This document shows positions 1 to 6,931 of a stretch of 12,474 bases of DNA, piece by piece. The stretch comes from Caulobacter sp. CCH9-E1 (GTDB lineage Bacteria > Pseudomonadota > Alphaproteobacteria > Caulobacterales > Caulobacteraceae), in contig NZ_LSJA01000337.1 in assembly GCF_001556515.1 (NCBI RefSeq), forward strand, positions 1 through 12,474, given 5' to 3'. The stretch's first letter is position 1; each line of letters opens with the position of its first letter. Both the position numbers and the translations under genes were made by a program. Below the pieces are notes generated by a model. The model was not told the origin of the DNA, did no database searches, and was given only the letters and a program-made list of their open reading frames with translations.

Positions 1-270
1 CGTCGGCAGCGAGCCCAGCGCGCCGTGCAGCGACTCCGTCCACCAGTTATAGGCGGGCACGCCCAGGCGCGGGATCGCCGGAGCGGTGTTGAGCAGCTGA
101 TCGAGCTTCTCCTCGGTCGTCATCTTGGCCACCAGCTCGGCGGCCATCTGGTCGGCCTTCTGGCGGGTCGGGGATGTGGTCTGGGCCTGGGCCAGCGGCG
201 CCAGACCCAGGACCAGGCTAAGGCAAAGCGCCGTGCTCGCGCCCAGACGGCGCCGTGAAGACCTGGACAT
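1..270 (-). CDS. Secreted GH3 glycosidase, beta-xylosidase type (N-terminal part, runs off left edge)
   Basis: Only the first 90 codons are present, read right to left from the ATG at 270. Residues 1-29 form a classical Sec signal peptide: a basic start (SRSSRRR), a hydrophobic stretch ALCLSLVLGLAPLA, and an AQA|Q cleavage site. The mature start has a helix ending MTTEEKLDQLL, then IPRLGVPAYNWWTESLHG. This pattern, with LGVP followed by YNWW.E.LHG, is the start of the GH3 catalytic barrel, and the YNWW(N/T)E.LHG form is typical of GH3 beta-xylosidases rather than beta-glucosidases. The catalytic Asp and Glu lie beyond the window, so substrate is inferred. A purine-rich AAGGGGAAA precedes the ATG. 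The gene starts 47 bp after the halogenase stop, on the same strand and with no visible terminator between, so it is probably the last visible gene of the receptor-halogenase operon. It would act in the periplasm or outside the cell, releasing xylose from xylo-oligosaccharides. Confidence 0.85.
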   Translation of the reverse strand, partial: MSRSSRRRLGASTALCLSLVLGLAPLAQAQTTSPTRQKADQMAAELVAKMTTEEKLDQLLNTAPAIPRLGVPAYNWWTESLHGALGSLPT

Positions 271-317
271 GGATTTCCCCTTGAACTGAAAACTTGAATG
301 GGTGTCGACGAACGCGC

Positions 318-1862
318 TCAGACCGGCTGGAGGCCGTGCTCGACGATCTTGCGGATCAGGTCGCGATGCCGGGGCAGGGTGGCGCGCAGGCGCTCGGTCT
401 GCAGGGCGTTTTCGCGCAGGGCGCGCTGGGCCAGCGCCGCCTCGTCGGCCAGGGCCTCGCGCTCGACCTCGGTCCGAAAGCCCATGCCGTAGAGCACGTA
501 CTGGTAGCTGGCGGCCGGGAAGACTTCCTCGACACGGTCGAACTCCTCGTGCAGCCACGGCGGCTGGTGACGCCACAGGCGCAGCAGGTCCGAGAGGCGC
601 TCGGGGATGGTGTCGGGGTCACGGTTGTCGCGCCAGAAGGCGGTGTCGCTCCGCTGGCTCAGCACATAGTGCAACTTGAGAAAGTCGATGATCCGGCCCC
701 AGCGGTACTGAGTGGTGGCGTTGAAGCGGCCGGCGATCACGTCCATCACCTCGCGGCAGGCCGGCATCTGCTCGGCGATCAGCTTGGCCGACAGCTCGAT
801 CAGCACGATGGCCGAGGCCTCGAGCGGCTCCAGGAAGCCGGCGGCCAGGCCCACGGCCACGCAGTTTCGCTTCCAGAAGATCTCGCGGTGGCCCGAACGG
901 ATGCCGATCTTGCGCACCGGCAGGTCGCGATACGCCGGGCCGATATAGGCGCGCAGCTCTCGCTCGGCGTCCTCGTCGGAGATGTGGCGGCTGGAAAAGA
1001 CGTGGCCGACGCCGCGCCGCGTGGGCAGGCCGATGTCCCAGATCCAGCCAGCCGATTGGGCCGTCGAGATGGTGTGGGTCGAGATCGGGCTGGCCTCGGT
1101 CTCGTAGGGAACCTGGATGGCCAGGGCGGTGTCGCAGAACAGCACGTCGCCACAGTCCTTGAACGGCACGCCCAGGGCCTCGCCCAGCAGCAGCGAGCGG
1201 AAGCCGGTGCAGTCGACGAAGAGATCGCCCGCGATCTCGCCGGCCTGCTCGGTGACGATGGCGCGGATGTCGCCGTCCTCGGCGAGGTCCACGCGCTGGA
1301 CGTCGGCCAGGACGTGACGCACGCCCAGCTTTTCACAGCAGTGCCGCTGCAGGAACGGCGCGAACTTGCCGGCGTCCAGGTGGTAGGCGTAGTTCGCCGC
1401 GCCTTGGTACTGGGCGCTGGCGATCGTCTTGGGCGCCAGGCCCTCGTCGCAGAGCACGCCCTGCGGACAGACCGCGTCGCAGAAGCTGACGTCGCCGCCT
1501 TGGGCCAGCCAGTGCGGCGCGAGGTTCACCTGAGAGAAGGCCTGCGGCAGCACCAGCGGGTGGTAGTAGGCGTCGTCCTCGGCGCCCGTGGTCCAGCGGG
1601 CGAACTTGGCACCTTGCTTGAAGGCCGCGTCGCACTCGCGGAAGAAGTCGGTTTCGGAGACCCCGATCTTGGCCAGGGTCGTGCGTAGGGTTGGCCAGGT
1701 GCCTTCGCCGACGCCGATGACCGGCGTGTTGGGCGACTCCACCAGGGTGATCGTGAAGCCGGAAGCCCGCCGCGCCTTGTGCTTGGCGGCGATCACGCCC
1801 GCGGTGAGCCAGCCGGCGGTGCCGCCGCCGACGATGACGATGTTCTTGACCGGACGGACCAT
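318..1862 (-). CDS. Flavin-dependent tryptophan-halogenase-like protein
   Basis: 514 residues, close to the usual 500-540 of the family. The N-terminus is an FAD-binding Rossmann fold (IVIVGGGTAGW, residues 8-18). GVGEGTWP (51-58) matches the family GVGEAT.P flavin/chloride loop. FKQGAKF (81-87) carries Lys82, which by spacing from Glu53 corresponds to the catalytic Lys79 of PrnA. GWIWDIG (272-278) is the halogenase WxWxIP signature with Gly in place of Pro. FLEPLEAS (343-350) holds the Glu equivalent to PrnA Glu346. All key residues are therefore present, so activity is plausible; halogenation of an electron-rich aromatic or indole is known for the family, but the substrate here is unknown. 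No signal peptide, so cytoplasmic. It needs FADH2, and no flavin reductase lies in the window. The start at 1862 puts the Rossmann strand at residue 8. Upstream in-frame ATG (1898) and TTG (1925) codons lie in or before a strong hairpin and add a non-family extension. No good ribosome site precedes 1862, so the start is moderately sure. It follows the receptor gene on the same strand. Confidence 0.9.
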   Translation of the reverse strand: MVRPVKNIVIVGGGTAGWLTAGVIAAKHKARRASGFTITLVESPNTPVIGVGEGTWPTLRTTLAKIGVSETDFFRECDAAFKQGAKFARWTTGAEDDAYYHPLVLPQAFSQVNLAPHWLAQGGDVSFCDAVCPQGVLCDEGLAPKTIASAQYQGAANYAYHLDAGKFAPFLQRHCCEKLGVRHVLADVQRVDLAEDGDIRAIVTEQAGEIAGDLFVDCTGFRSLLLGEALGVPFKDCGDVLFCDTALAIQVPYETEASPISTHTISTAQSAGWIWDIGLPTRRGVGHVFSSRHISDEDAERELRAYIGPAYRDLPVRKIGIRSGHREIFWKRNCVAVGLAAGFLEPLEASAIVLIELSAKLIAEQMPACREVMDVIAGRFNATTQYRWGRIIDFLKLHYVLSQRSDTAFWRDNRDPDTIPERLSDLLRLWRHQPPWLHEEFDRVEEVFPAASYQYVLYGMGFRTEVEREALADEAALAQRALRENALQTERLRATLPRHRDLIRKIVEHGLQPV

Positions 1863-1883
1863 GGATCGAACGCTGAAAAGAAC

Positions 1884-1912
1884 GGCTGGGAGCGCCATTG
1901 ACGCTCCCAGCC
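1884..1912 (-). terminator. Perfect 11-bp hairpin between receptor and halogenase genes
   Basis: GGCTGGGAGCG (1884-1894) and CGCTCCCAGCC (1902-1912) are perfect inverted copies separated by 7 nt. The hairpin begins 13 bp past the receptor stop codon. On the minus strand it is followed by the T-rich stretch GTTCTTTTC, so it reads as an intrinsic terminator. The halogenase gene starts only 22 bp further on, on the same strand, with no obvious promoter of its own. The likely role is therefore partial termination or 3'-end protection, giving much receptor mRNA and less halogenase and GH3 mRNA. That role is inferred; the hairpin itself is seen directly. Confidence 0.7.
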
Positions 1913-1925
1913 AGGGGGAGTGCAA

Positions 1926-4889
1926 CTAGAAGCGGAAGCGCGCGCCAGCCGTGTAGCGGCGTCCGTACGCGAAGACGTCCAGCAGCTGGTTATCGAACCG
2001 TCCGTGGGTGCTCTGCGTCTCGTTGGTGAGATTGATCGCCTCGAAGAACAGATTGATCTGCTTGGTCAGGGCGTAGCTGGTCGAGAAGTCGACCTGCAGG
2101 TTCGGATTTTCGAACGTCGGTTCCGAGCCGAAGGCGCCGGTGTTCTGGTTCTGACCGAAGCCGCGCAGGTACTCCTCGCGGTAGTTGACCGCCACCCGCG
2201 CCTCGAAGCCGTTCTTGTCATAGAAGGCCACGAGGTTGGCGGAGTTGGCCAAGCCGGTGATCGCGAAGCCGCTCTGGGAGATGTCCTTCGGATCGTAGGG
2301 CTTGTTGGTGTCGACGAAGGTGGCGTTGGCGTTGAAGCCAAAGCCGCTGTCGCCGAACACGTGCTGCCAGGCTAGCTCGACACCGCGCACGGTGGCTTCC
2401 GGCCCGTTCACCTGCTGGGTCACGGCGAAGATCGCCGGCTGGCCGGTGGTCGGGTCGATCACCCCGTTGATGTTCTGGCGGGTGGTGCCTCCGACGATGA
2501 AGTTGCTGACGTCCTTGATGAAGACGTTCACCGCCGCGTACGAGTTCGGCTTGTAGTACCACTCCACCGCCGCGTCGAAGTTGTCGGCGAGGTACGGCTT
2601 CAACGAGGGGCTGCCGCCGCTGGCCGTCAGGGCGCCGACCCGCTGCCCCGTGCCCACGCTGGCGACGGGGGTCAGCAGGTTCAGGCCGGGACGGGTCAGG
2701 GTCCGCGAGGCGTCGAGACGCAGGTGGACGCTCTCGGTCAACTCCAGCTTCATGTCGACGCTGGGGAGCAGGTACGAATAGTTGCTCTTGGTCGAGACCG
2801 CCTGGGGTTGGCTTAGCGTCACGGTCAGCAGGGTGGGGTCGCCGGCGCTACGGGTGATCGCCGTCGGCACCTGGCCAAAGCCCTTGGACGTGACGTGGGT
2901 GTTCTCCTCGCGAACGCCGGCGTTGAAGTGGAACGGCATGCCGGCCACCTCGACCTCGAAGTTGGCCTTCACGAACAGCGCCCAGGTCTTTTCGGTGATG
3001 TCCCGGATACTGCCGTTGTCCAGCGCCATGTCGAAGGCGCCCGTGAACTGGGTTCCGACGCCGCCCCCGCCATAGTTGAAGCCGGGAATGTTCTTGGTCT
3101 GAGGATTGCCCAGGCCGCTTAGGAACGCCTGATAGGCGTGGGCGTCGAACTTCAGCAGGTACGGAGGCAGGGCGCCATCGAAGCCTGGAATGAAGTTCTT
3201 GGTGCTGACACGCTCGGTGAACAGAGTGGCCGGCACCATGACGCCGCCGTTCGGACCGGACGCCGGGCCATAGCCTGGATAGGCCTGCCAGAAGTTGTTG
3301 ACGAAGGTGTTCTTCTGCTGGAACTGGAACCGATCTTCCAGATAGGCGCCGCCGGCCTTGATCCTGAAGCCGTCCTGCTCCCAGGCGCCGGTGAACCGCA
3401 GTTGCTTGACGACGTCGGTGTTCTGTTGGGCTTGGCGAACCACCACGTGCGACCCGATCACCGAGGTGTCGGCCCACCGCGAGCCATCGCCGTTGGGGCC
3501 GTAGTCGTGCAAGACCGGCAGGGTGTTCTTGCTGCCGCCGTCGATCCTGATGCCCAAGGACGGGCCGATGCCGAAGCCGTAGCCGACGTCGGCGCCGTCG
3601 CTGGTCACCTCGCCGCCGGGGTTGAGCCAGCTCTTGGCGTAGCTGGCGTCGCCCTCGAAGCTCAGGTTTTCAGACACGTCCCACTTGACGTTCAGGCCCG
3701 TCTGGTTGGTCCGCAGCACCGAACGGTCCGTGCCGGCCGTGAAGTCGGTCTGTGATCCGGCCTGGGTGAAGTCGACCGTGGTGCCGTTCTGGTCCAGCTT
3801 GACGTTGCGAAGGCCATCCTGGTTGAACCAGATGCCGTAGCCGAAGTTGTCGGCCCGGATGCTCTGGCGCGAATAGTTGTCGTCCAGGGTGACCGTCACG
3901 CCATCGACGGGGGCCCATTGAAGGGCGATGCGGCCGTCGATCCGCTCGTCCTTGGTATAGATCTGGCTGGCGCCGGCTTGCTGTTCGAACCAGCCCAGAA
4001 CAGTCTTGGTGGACGCGTTCACTTCGCCCGGCGCGCAAGTGGCCGTCAGTTGGCACGGCGCGTAGTAGCCGCCCGGCCAGCCGCTGATATAGACGCGGTT
4101 GGTCTGGGTGTCGTGGCGCGTGTACATGCCGTCCACGAGGATGCCGAACTTGTTGTCGGCGAAGGTGTCGCTGAACAGCGCGCCGACGGTGGGCACGATC
4201 TTGCCGGCGTCGTCCTGCAGCGAGCCCGACGCGGTGACCGCCATCCGGCGACCCGGCTTGTCGAAGGGCTTTGGGAAGGCGACGTTCACCGAGGCCCCGA
4301 TCGAGCTGCTCGACAGCGTGACGTCCGGCGTCTTGTAGACGCTGAGGCCGCCCACGAAGTCCGCGCCGACGGTGCTGAAGTCCACCGAGCGGCCGCCCGT
4401 GGCCGTCGAGATTCGACGGCCGTCATAGAGGGTCTCGTTGAAGTCGCCGCCGAAGCCGCGGACGGTGATCCCTTGCGGTTCGCCGCGCGAGCCGGACCGC
4501 TGGATCGAGACCCCCGGAAGGCGCTGCAGCGAAGCGGCCACGTTGGCGTCCGGGAACTTGCCGATGTCCTCGGCCGAGATGGCGTCGACGACGCCCGGCG
4601 AGGACCGCTTGATGTCGAGGTTACGCTGCAGAGAGCCGCGCAGGCCGGTGATGATCACCTGCTCCACGACGCTGGACTCGGATGCTTTTTGACCGCCCGC
4701 CTGGGGTTCGGCCTCGGCCGGCGCGTTAAGCGCCGAGGCGGTGGCGATGGCTTCGTCCGACGGGCGCTCGGACGCTTGCGCGACGCCGAACACCGTCAGG
4801 GCCAGCAGGCTCGAGGCGCTGGCGAGCGCAACCTTGGATGCGCCTGATCGCCTGATTTTACTCAGGTTACTCGGATTGGTCCCTCTCAT
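1926..4889 (-). CDS. TonB-dependent outer-membrane receptor (Xanthomonas/Caulobacter carbohydrate type)
   Basis: 987 residues, typical for this large receptor class. A signal peptide with hydrophobic core ALASASSLLALTVFGV ends near VAQA|S (residue 39). A short acidic linker leads to the TonB box VEQVIITG (75-82), which contacts TonB in the periplasm. The plug domain follows, with DAISAEDIGKFPDANVA (102-118), LQRLPGVSI and ITVRGF (141-146). The rest is a beta-barrel ending in the outer-membrane signature YTAGARFRF with C-terminal Phe. Cys279 and Cys285 lie in a YYAPCQLTATCAPG segment that is probably an extracellular loop and could form a disulfide. There is no FecA-type signalling domain, so control should be by a separate cytoplasmic regulator. 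A strong ribosome site AGGAGGGG (minus strand, 4902-4895) sits 5 nt before the ATG. It is the first gene of the minus-strand operon and diverges from the SapC-like gene. Neighbouring GH3, GH51, GH27 and esterase genes suggest import of arabinoxylan- or arabinogalactan-derived oligosaccharides; the substrate is inferred. Confidence 0.93.
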   Translation of the reverse strand: MRGTNPSNLSKIRRSGASKVALASASSLLALTVFGVAQASERPSDEAIATASALNAPAEAEPQAGGQKASESSVVEQVIITGLRGSLQRNLDIKRSSPGVVDAISAEDIGKFPDANVAASLQRLPGVSIQRSGSRGEPQGITVRGFGGDFNETLYDGRRISTATGGRSVDFSTVGADFVGGLSVYKTPDVTLSSSSIGASVNVAFPKPFDKPGRRMAVTASGSLQDDAGKIVPTVGALFSDTFADNKFGILVDGMYTRHDTQTNRVYISGWPGGYYAPCQLTATCAPGEVNASTKTVLGWFEQQAGASQIYTKDERIDGRIALQWAPVDGVTVTLDDNYSRQSIRADNFGYGIWFNQDGLRNVKLDQNGTTVDFTQAGSQTDFTAGTDRSVLRTNQTGLNVKWDVSENLSFEGDASYAKSWLNPGGEVTSDGADVGYGFGIGPSLGIRIDGGSKNTLPVLHDYGPNGDGSRWADTSVIGSHVVVRQAQQNTDVVKQLRFTGAWEQDGFRIKAGGAYLEDRFQFQQKNTFVNNFWQAYPGYGPASGPNGGVMVPATLFTERVSTKNFIPGFDGALPPYLLKFDAHAYQAFLSGLGNPQTKNIPGFNYGGGGVGTQFTGAFDMALDNGSIRDITEKTWALFVKANFEVEVAGMPFHFNAGVREENTHVTSKGFGQVPTAITRSAGDPTLLTVTLSQPQAVSTKSNYSYLLPSVDMKLELTESVHLRLDASRTLTRPGLNLLTPVASVGTGQRVGALTASGGSPSLKPYLADNFDAAVEWYYKPNSYAAVNVFIKDVSNFIVGGTTRQNINGVIDPTTGQPAIFAVTQQVNGPEATVRGVELAWQHVFGDSGFGFNANATFVDTNKPYDPKDISQSGFAITGLANSANLVAFYDKNGFEARVAVNYREEYLRGFGQNQNTGAFGSEPTFENPNLQVDFSTSYALTKQINLFFEAINLTNETQSTHGRFDNQLLDVFAYGRRYTAGARFRF

Positions 4890-5068
4890 CGTTTCCCCTC
4901 CTGAGGTTATGGATGACTCTTTGCCGGCGATGCAGCGCCGGGTGATCCGAGATCGCGTCAGCGTCTCGAATTTCTTTGTCAGAGAGGGGGTTTAGGCAGC
5001 CTTGTGCGATCCTGGCGCATCTTAGTCCTCCCTATATATTCTTGTTATGCGAGGACGGTAACGCGCAA

Positions 5069-5082
5069 AGGTAGCGGTATCA
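5069..5082. promoter_or_regulatory. Candidate LacI-type operator (xyl-box-like), site 1
   Basis: AGGTAGCGGTATCA is an imperfect palindrome centred on the CG at 5075-5076. It matches 11 of 14 positions of TGGTAGCGCTAACA, the xyl-box consensus I recall from memory for XylR-controlled xylan loci of Xanthomonas. A further GGTAACGCGC (5057-5066) sits 13 bp upstream in the same orientation and may be a weaker second site. The position between two divergent transcription units suits a repressor controlling both. The match is seen in sequence; the regulator is inferred and its gene is not in the window. Confidence 0.45.
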
Positions 5083-5168
5083 ACGAATATTTTGTCGGTG
5101 TTATTATTGCCCCGAAATTCGACGCGTGTGATCGTGGGTTGAGGTATCGTCCCGGGGGCAAGGGGCGA

Positions 5169-5178
5169 GGGGAGGAAG
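5169..5178 (+). promoter_or_regulatory. Ribosome binding site fixing a TTG start
   Basis: GGGGAGGAAG lies with its GGAGG core (5171-5175) 5 nt before TTG at 5181. No ATG or GTG in frame downstream has a comparable site, and the SapC-family homology begins right after this TTG, so it decides the start of the SapC-like gene. Confidence 0.75.
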
Positions 5179-5180
5179 CC

Positions 5181-5864
5181 TTGGCGGACTTGGAACAGCT
5201 GAATGTCAGCGACCACGCGGGCCTGCGTCTGGGTGACTTGCCCGGCCGACGACCGCACTTCGTCCAGATCGTGGCGTCGGAGTTCGGAGCCGCCGCGGCC
5301 GTCTGTCCGATCTTCCTGACCAAGAACGCCGAGACCGGCCAATTCTACGCCGGCGCGATGTTCGGCTTCGAGCCCGGCGAGAACCTGCTGGACGCCACCG
5401 AGGGCGGCGCGCGTCTGTTCCAGCCGCTGGATCTGGAGCGCCAGGGCTTCTTCATCGGGCCCGCGGGCGAGGTCCTGGTCGATCCATCGCATCCGCGCTT
5501 CGCGACGGGGCGAGGGACTTCGCTGTTCGAAGGCGATGGCCAACCGGCCCAAGCCGCGCGTCGCATCCAGCAAGCTCTGGGCCGCTTGCAAGCGGGCGTC
5601 GCCGAGACCGACGCCTTCATTCAGGCCTTGCTGACCCACAAACTGGTCGAGCCGATCGACATCGACCTGTCGTTCGACGACGGCCGCAGCCTCAGCCTCG
5701 GCGGGCTCTATACCGTCAGTCTGGATACTCTGGGCGAGCTGGACGACGCGACGGCGCTCGATCTCTTCCGGACGGGCCGCCTGCAACTGGTCCACGCCAT
5801 GGCCGGCTCGCTGAAGCAGCTCTCCCGCCTGGCGGCGCTGCGCAACGATAGGCTGGCCGCGTGA
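5181..5864 (+). CDS. SapC-like family protein
   Basis: 227 residues from a TTG start, no signal peptide and no membrane segment, so predicted cytoplasmic. The opening LNVSDHAGLRL followed by VASEFGAAAAVCPIFLTKN and GQFYAGAMFGFEPGENLL is the recognisable SapC-family pattern: N..H..LR, then (A)EF..A....PI.F.K....G.F...A..G....ENL. The name comes from a Campylobacter S-layer-linked protein; a biochemical role is not established, and in Caulobacterales and xanthomonads members recur beside TonB-dependent receptors with halogenase and JmjC-like genes. The C-terminal part includes DLSFDDGRSLSLGGLYTVS (about 157-175) and a final helix VHAMAGSLKQLSRLAALRNDRL, typical of the family. Its stop overlaps the next gene's GTG start by 4 nt (GTGA), pointing to translational coupling. 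The open frame extends upstream to 5004, but that part has no ribosome site and no family resemblance. Confidence 0.85.
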   Translation: MADLEQLNVSDHAGLRLGDLPGRRPHFVQIVASEFGAAAAVCPIFLTKNAETGQFYAGAMFGFEPGENLLDATEGGARLFQPLDLERQGFFIGPAGEVLVDPSHPRFATGRGTSLFEGDGQPAQAARRIQQALGRLQAGVAETDAFIQALLTHKLVEPIDIDLSFDDGRSLSLGGLYTVSLDTLGELDDATALDLFRTGRLQLVHAMAGSLKQLSRLAALRNDRLAA

Positions 5865-6895
5865 CGGCGGACCAGACGACGCCGGTGCGCGTCGTCGAGG
5901 CCGAGGCGCTGGCGGGCCTGGACCCGGCGGCGTTCAATCGCGAGATCATGGCGCCGTGCCAACCGGTGCTGCTGCGCGGCGTCTGCCGCGCCTGGCCGGT
6001 TCGCCAAAAGGCGGAGGAGGGCTGGGCCAGCCTCGCGGCCTACCTGCAGTGGCTGGACGCCGGCCGGGCCGGCGAGGCGTTCATCGGCGCGCCGGCCATC
6101 GCTGGTCGCTACGACTACGGCCGCGACCTCGAAGGTTTCAACTTCCAGCGCGAGTCGTTGCCCCTGGGCCGGGCGCTACAGCGCATCGACGCCGCCGCCG
6201 CCGATCCTGGCCTGGACAGCGTTTATCTCGGCTCGTTGCCGGCCGACGACTACGTCCCGGCGTTCGCGGCCGAGAACCCGGTCGGCTTCCTGCCGCCCAC
6301 GGCGCGGCCGAGGCTGTGGCTGGGCAACGCCAGCCACGTCGCCTGCCACTACGACGCTTTCGACAATCTGGCCTGCTTGGTCGCGGGTCGCCGGCGCTTC
6401 ACGCTTTATCCGCCGGACGCGATCGGCGACCTCTATGTCGGTCCGATCGACCACACCATGGCCGGGCAGCCGGTTTCGCTGGCCGCCGGGGCGCCGCCGG
6501 ACGATCCCCGCTATCCTCGTTTCGCCGCCGCCAAGGCCCGCGCCCTGGTCGTCGAACTTGAACCGGGCGATGGCCTGTACCTGCCCAAGCTGTGGTGGCA
6601 TCAGGTCGAGGCGCTGGAGCCGCGCAACCTGCTGGTCAATTACTGGTGGGACGGCTTCGCGATGGGGGCGGACGCGCCCTATGCGGCCATGATGCTGGCC
6701 ATGATCACCCTGGCCGAGCGCCCCGAGGCCGAGCGCAAGGCCTGGCGGGCCTTCTTCGACCACTATGTCTTCCGGCCCGATGGCCATCCGCTGGCGCACT
6801 TGCCGGAGGAGCGACGCGGCGCTCTCGGCTCGCTGGCGGGCGACGCCTATGGCCGGATCCGCGCTTTCGTGATGCGGACGCTGAGAGGCGGGTAG
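5861..6895 (+). CDS. JmjC / cupin-8 Fe(II)-2-oxoglutarate dioxygenase-like protein
   Basis: 344 residues, GTG start overlapping the SapC-like stop by 4 nt. The N-terminal PVLLRGVCRAWP (35-46) matches the entry motif P.(V/L).RG....WP of cupin-8 proteins such as FIH. The iron site is HYDAFDN (His163, Asp165) with the distal His247 in LPKLWWHQVE. The strand after the HxD motif, GRRRFTLYPP (176-185), corresponds to the G.K.F.L.PP segment where FIH-type enzymes place the 2-oxoglutarate lysine; here basic residues Arg177-Arg179 occupy this area. NYWWDG (about 259-264) follows, as in relatives. Known relatives hydroxylate proteins or small molecules; the substrate here is unknown. No signal peptide, so cytoplasmic. 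The tight coupling to the SapC-like gene suggests that the two products act together, or on each other. It is convergent with the GH51 gene, 36 bp between the stops. Confidence 0.88.
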   Translation: MTADQTTPVRVVEAEALAGLDPAAFNREIMAPCQPVLLRGVCRAWPVRQKAEEGWASLAAYLQWLDAGRAGEAFIGAPAIAGRYDYGRDLEGFNFQRESLPLGRALQRIDAAAADPGLDSVYLGSLPADDYVPAFAAENPVGFLPPTARPRLWLGNASHVACHYDAFDNLACLVAGRRRFTLYPPDAIGDLYVGPIDHTMAGQPVSLAAGAPPDDPRYPRFAAAKARALVVELEPGDGLYLPKLWWHQVEALEPRNLLVNYWWDGFAMGADAPYAAMMLAMITLAERPEAERKAWRAFFDHYVFRPDGHPLAHLPEERRGALGSLAGDAYGRIRAFVMRTLRGG

Positions 6896-6923
6896 GGCGC
6901 CGGACTGGCCGACGCCCCCCCCC
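6895..6923. terminator. Weak hairpin plus C9 tract between convergent genes
   Basis: GGGCG (6895-6899) pairs with CGCCC (6913-6917), with one mismatch and an inner CGG/CCG (6901-6903 with 6909-6911). It is followed by a run of nine C (6915-6923). It lies between the stops of the JmjC-like and GH51 genes, where a two-way terminator would be expected, but there is no T tract in either direction, so this is a weak call. Confidence 0.25.
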
Positions 6924-6931
6924 TTACAAGC

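Larger units (their letters stand above)
4890..5180. promoter_or_regulatory. Divergent promoter region between receptor and SapC-like genes
   Basis: 291 bp without a supportable gene, noticeably more AT-rich than the flanks, especially 5031-5049 (CCTATATATTCTTGTTATG) and 5084-5112. It should hold the promoters for the minus-strand receptor operon and the plus-strand SapC/JmjC pair. I could not find a convincing -35/-10 pair in either direction; the TATATATT core at 5033-5040 could serve as a -10 in either direction. The receptor leader is long if the promoter is near 5035, about 140 nt. Two GGTARCG-type operator candidates lie at 5056-5082 and are listed separately. Confidence 0.6.

Noticed and set aside
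294..1688. 464-codon plus-strand open frame opposite the halogenase
   Set aside because: Composition-driven antisense frame in GC-rich DNA, rich in Ala/Gly/Arg/Val/Leu with no domain pattern; the opposite strand carries clear halogenase motifs.
1863..1925. Longer halogenase starts (TTG at 1925, ATG at 1898)
   Set aside because: They put a hairpin in the coding sequence and a 12-21 residue tail before the Rossmann strand; possible but less likely than 1862.
5004..5180. Upstream extension of the SapC-like frame
   Set aside because: Runs through the promoter region, has no ribosome site and no family similarity; the TTG at 5181 with GGAGG is better.
5022..5795. 257-codon minus-strand frame opposite the SapC-like gene and its promoter
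   Set aside because: No family resemblance and spans the AT-rich promoter region; SapC pattern is on the other strand.
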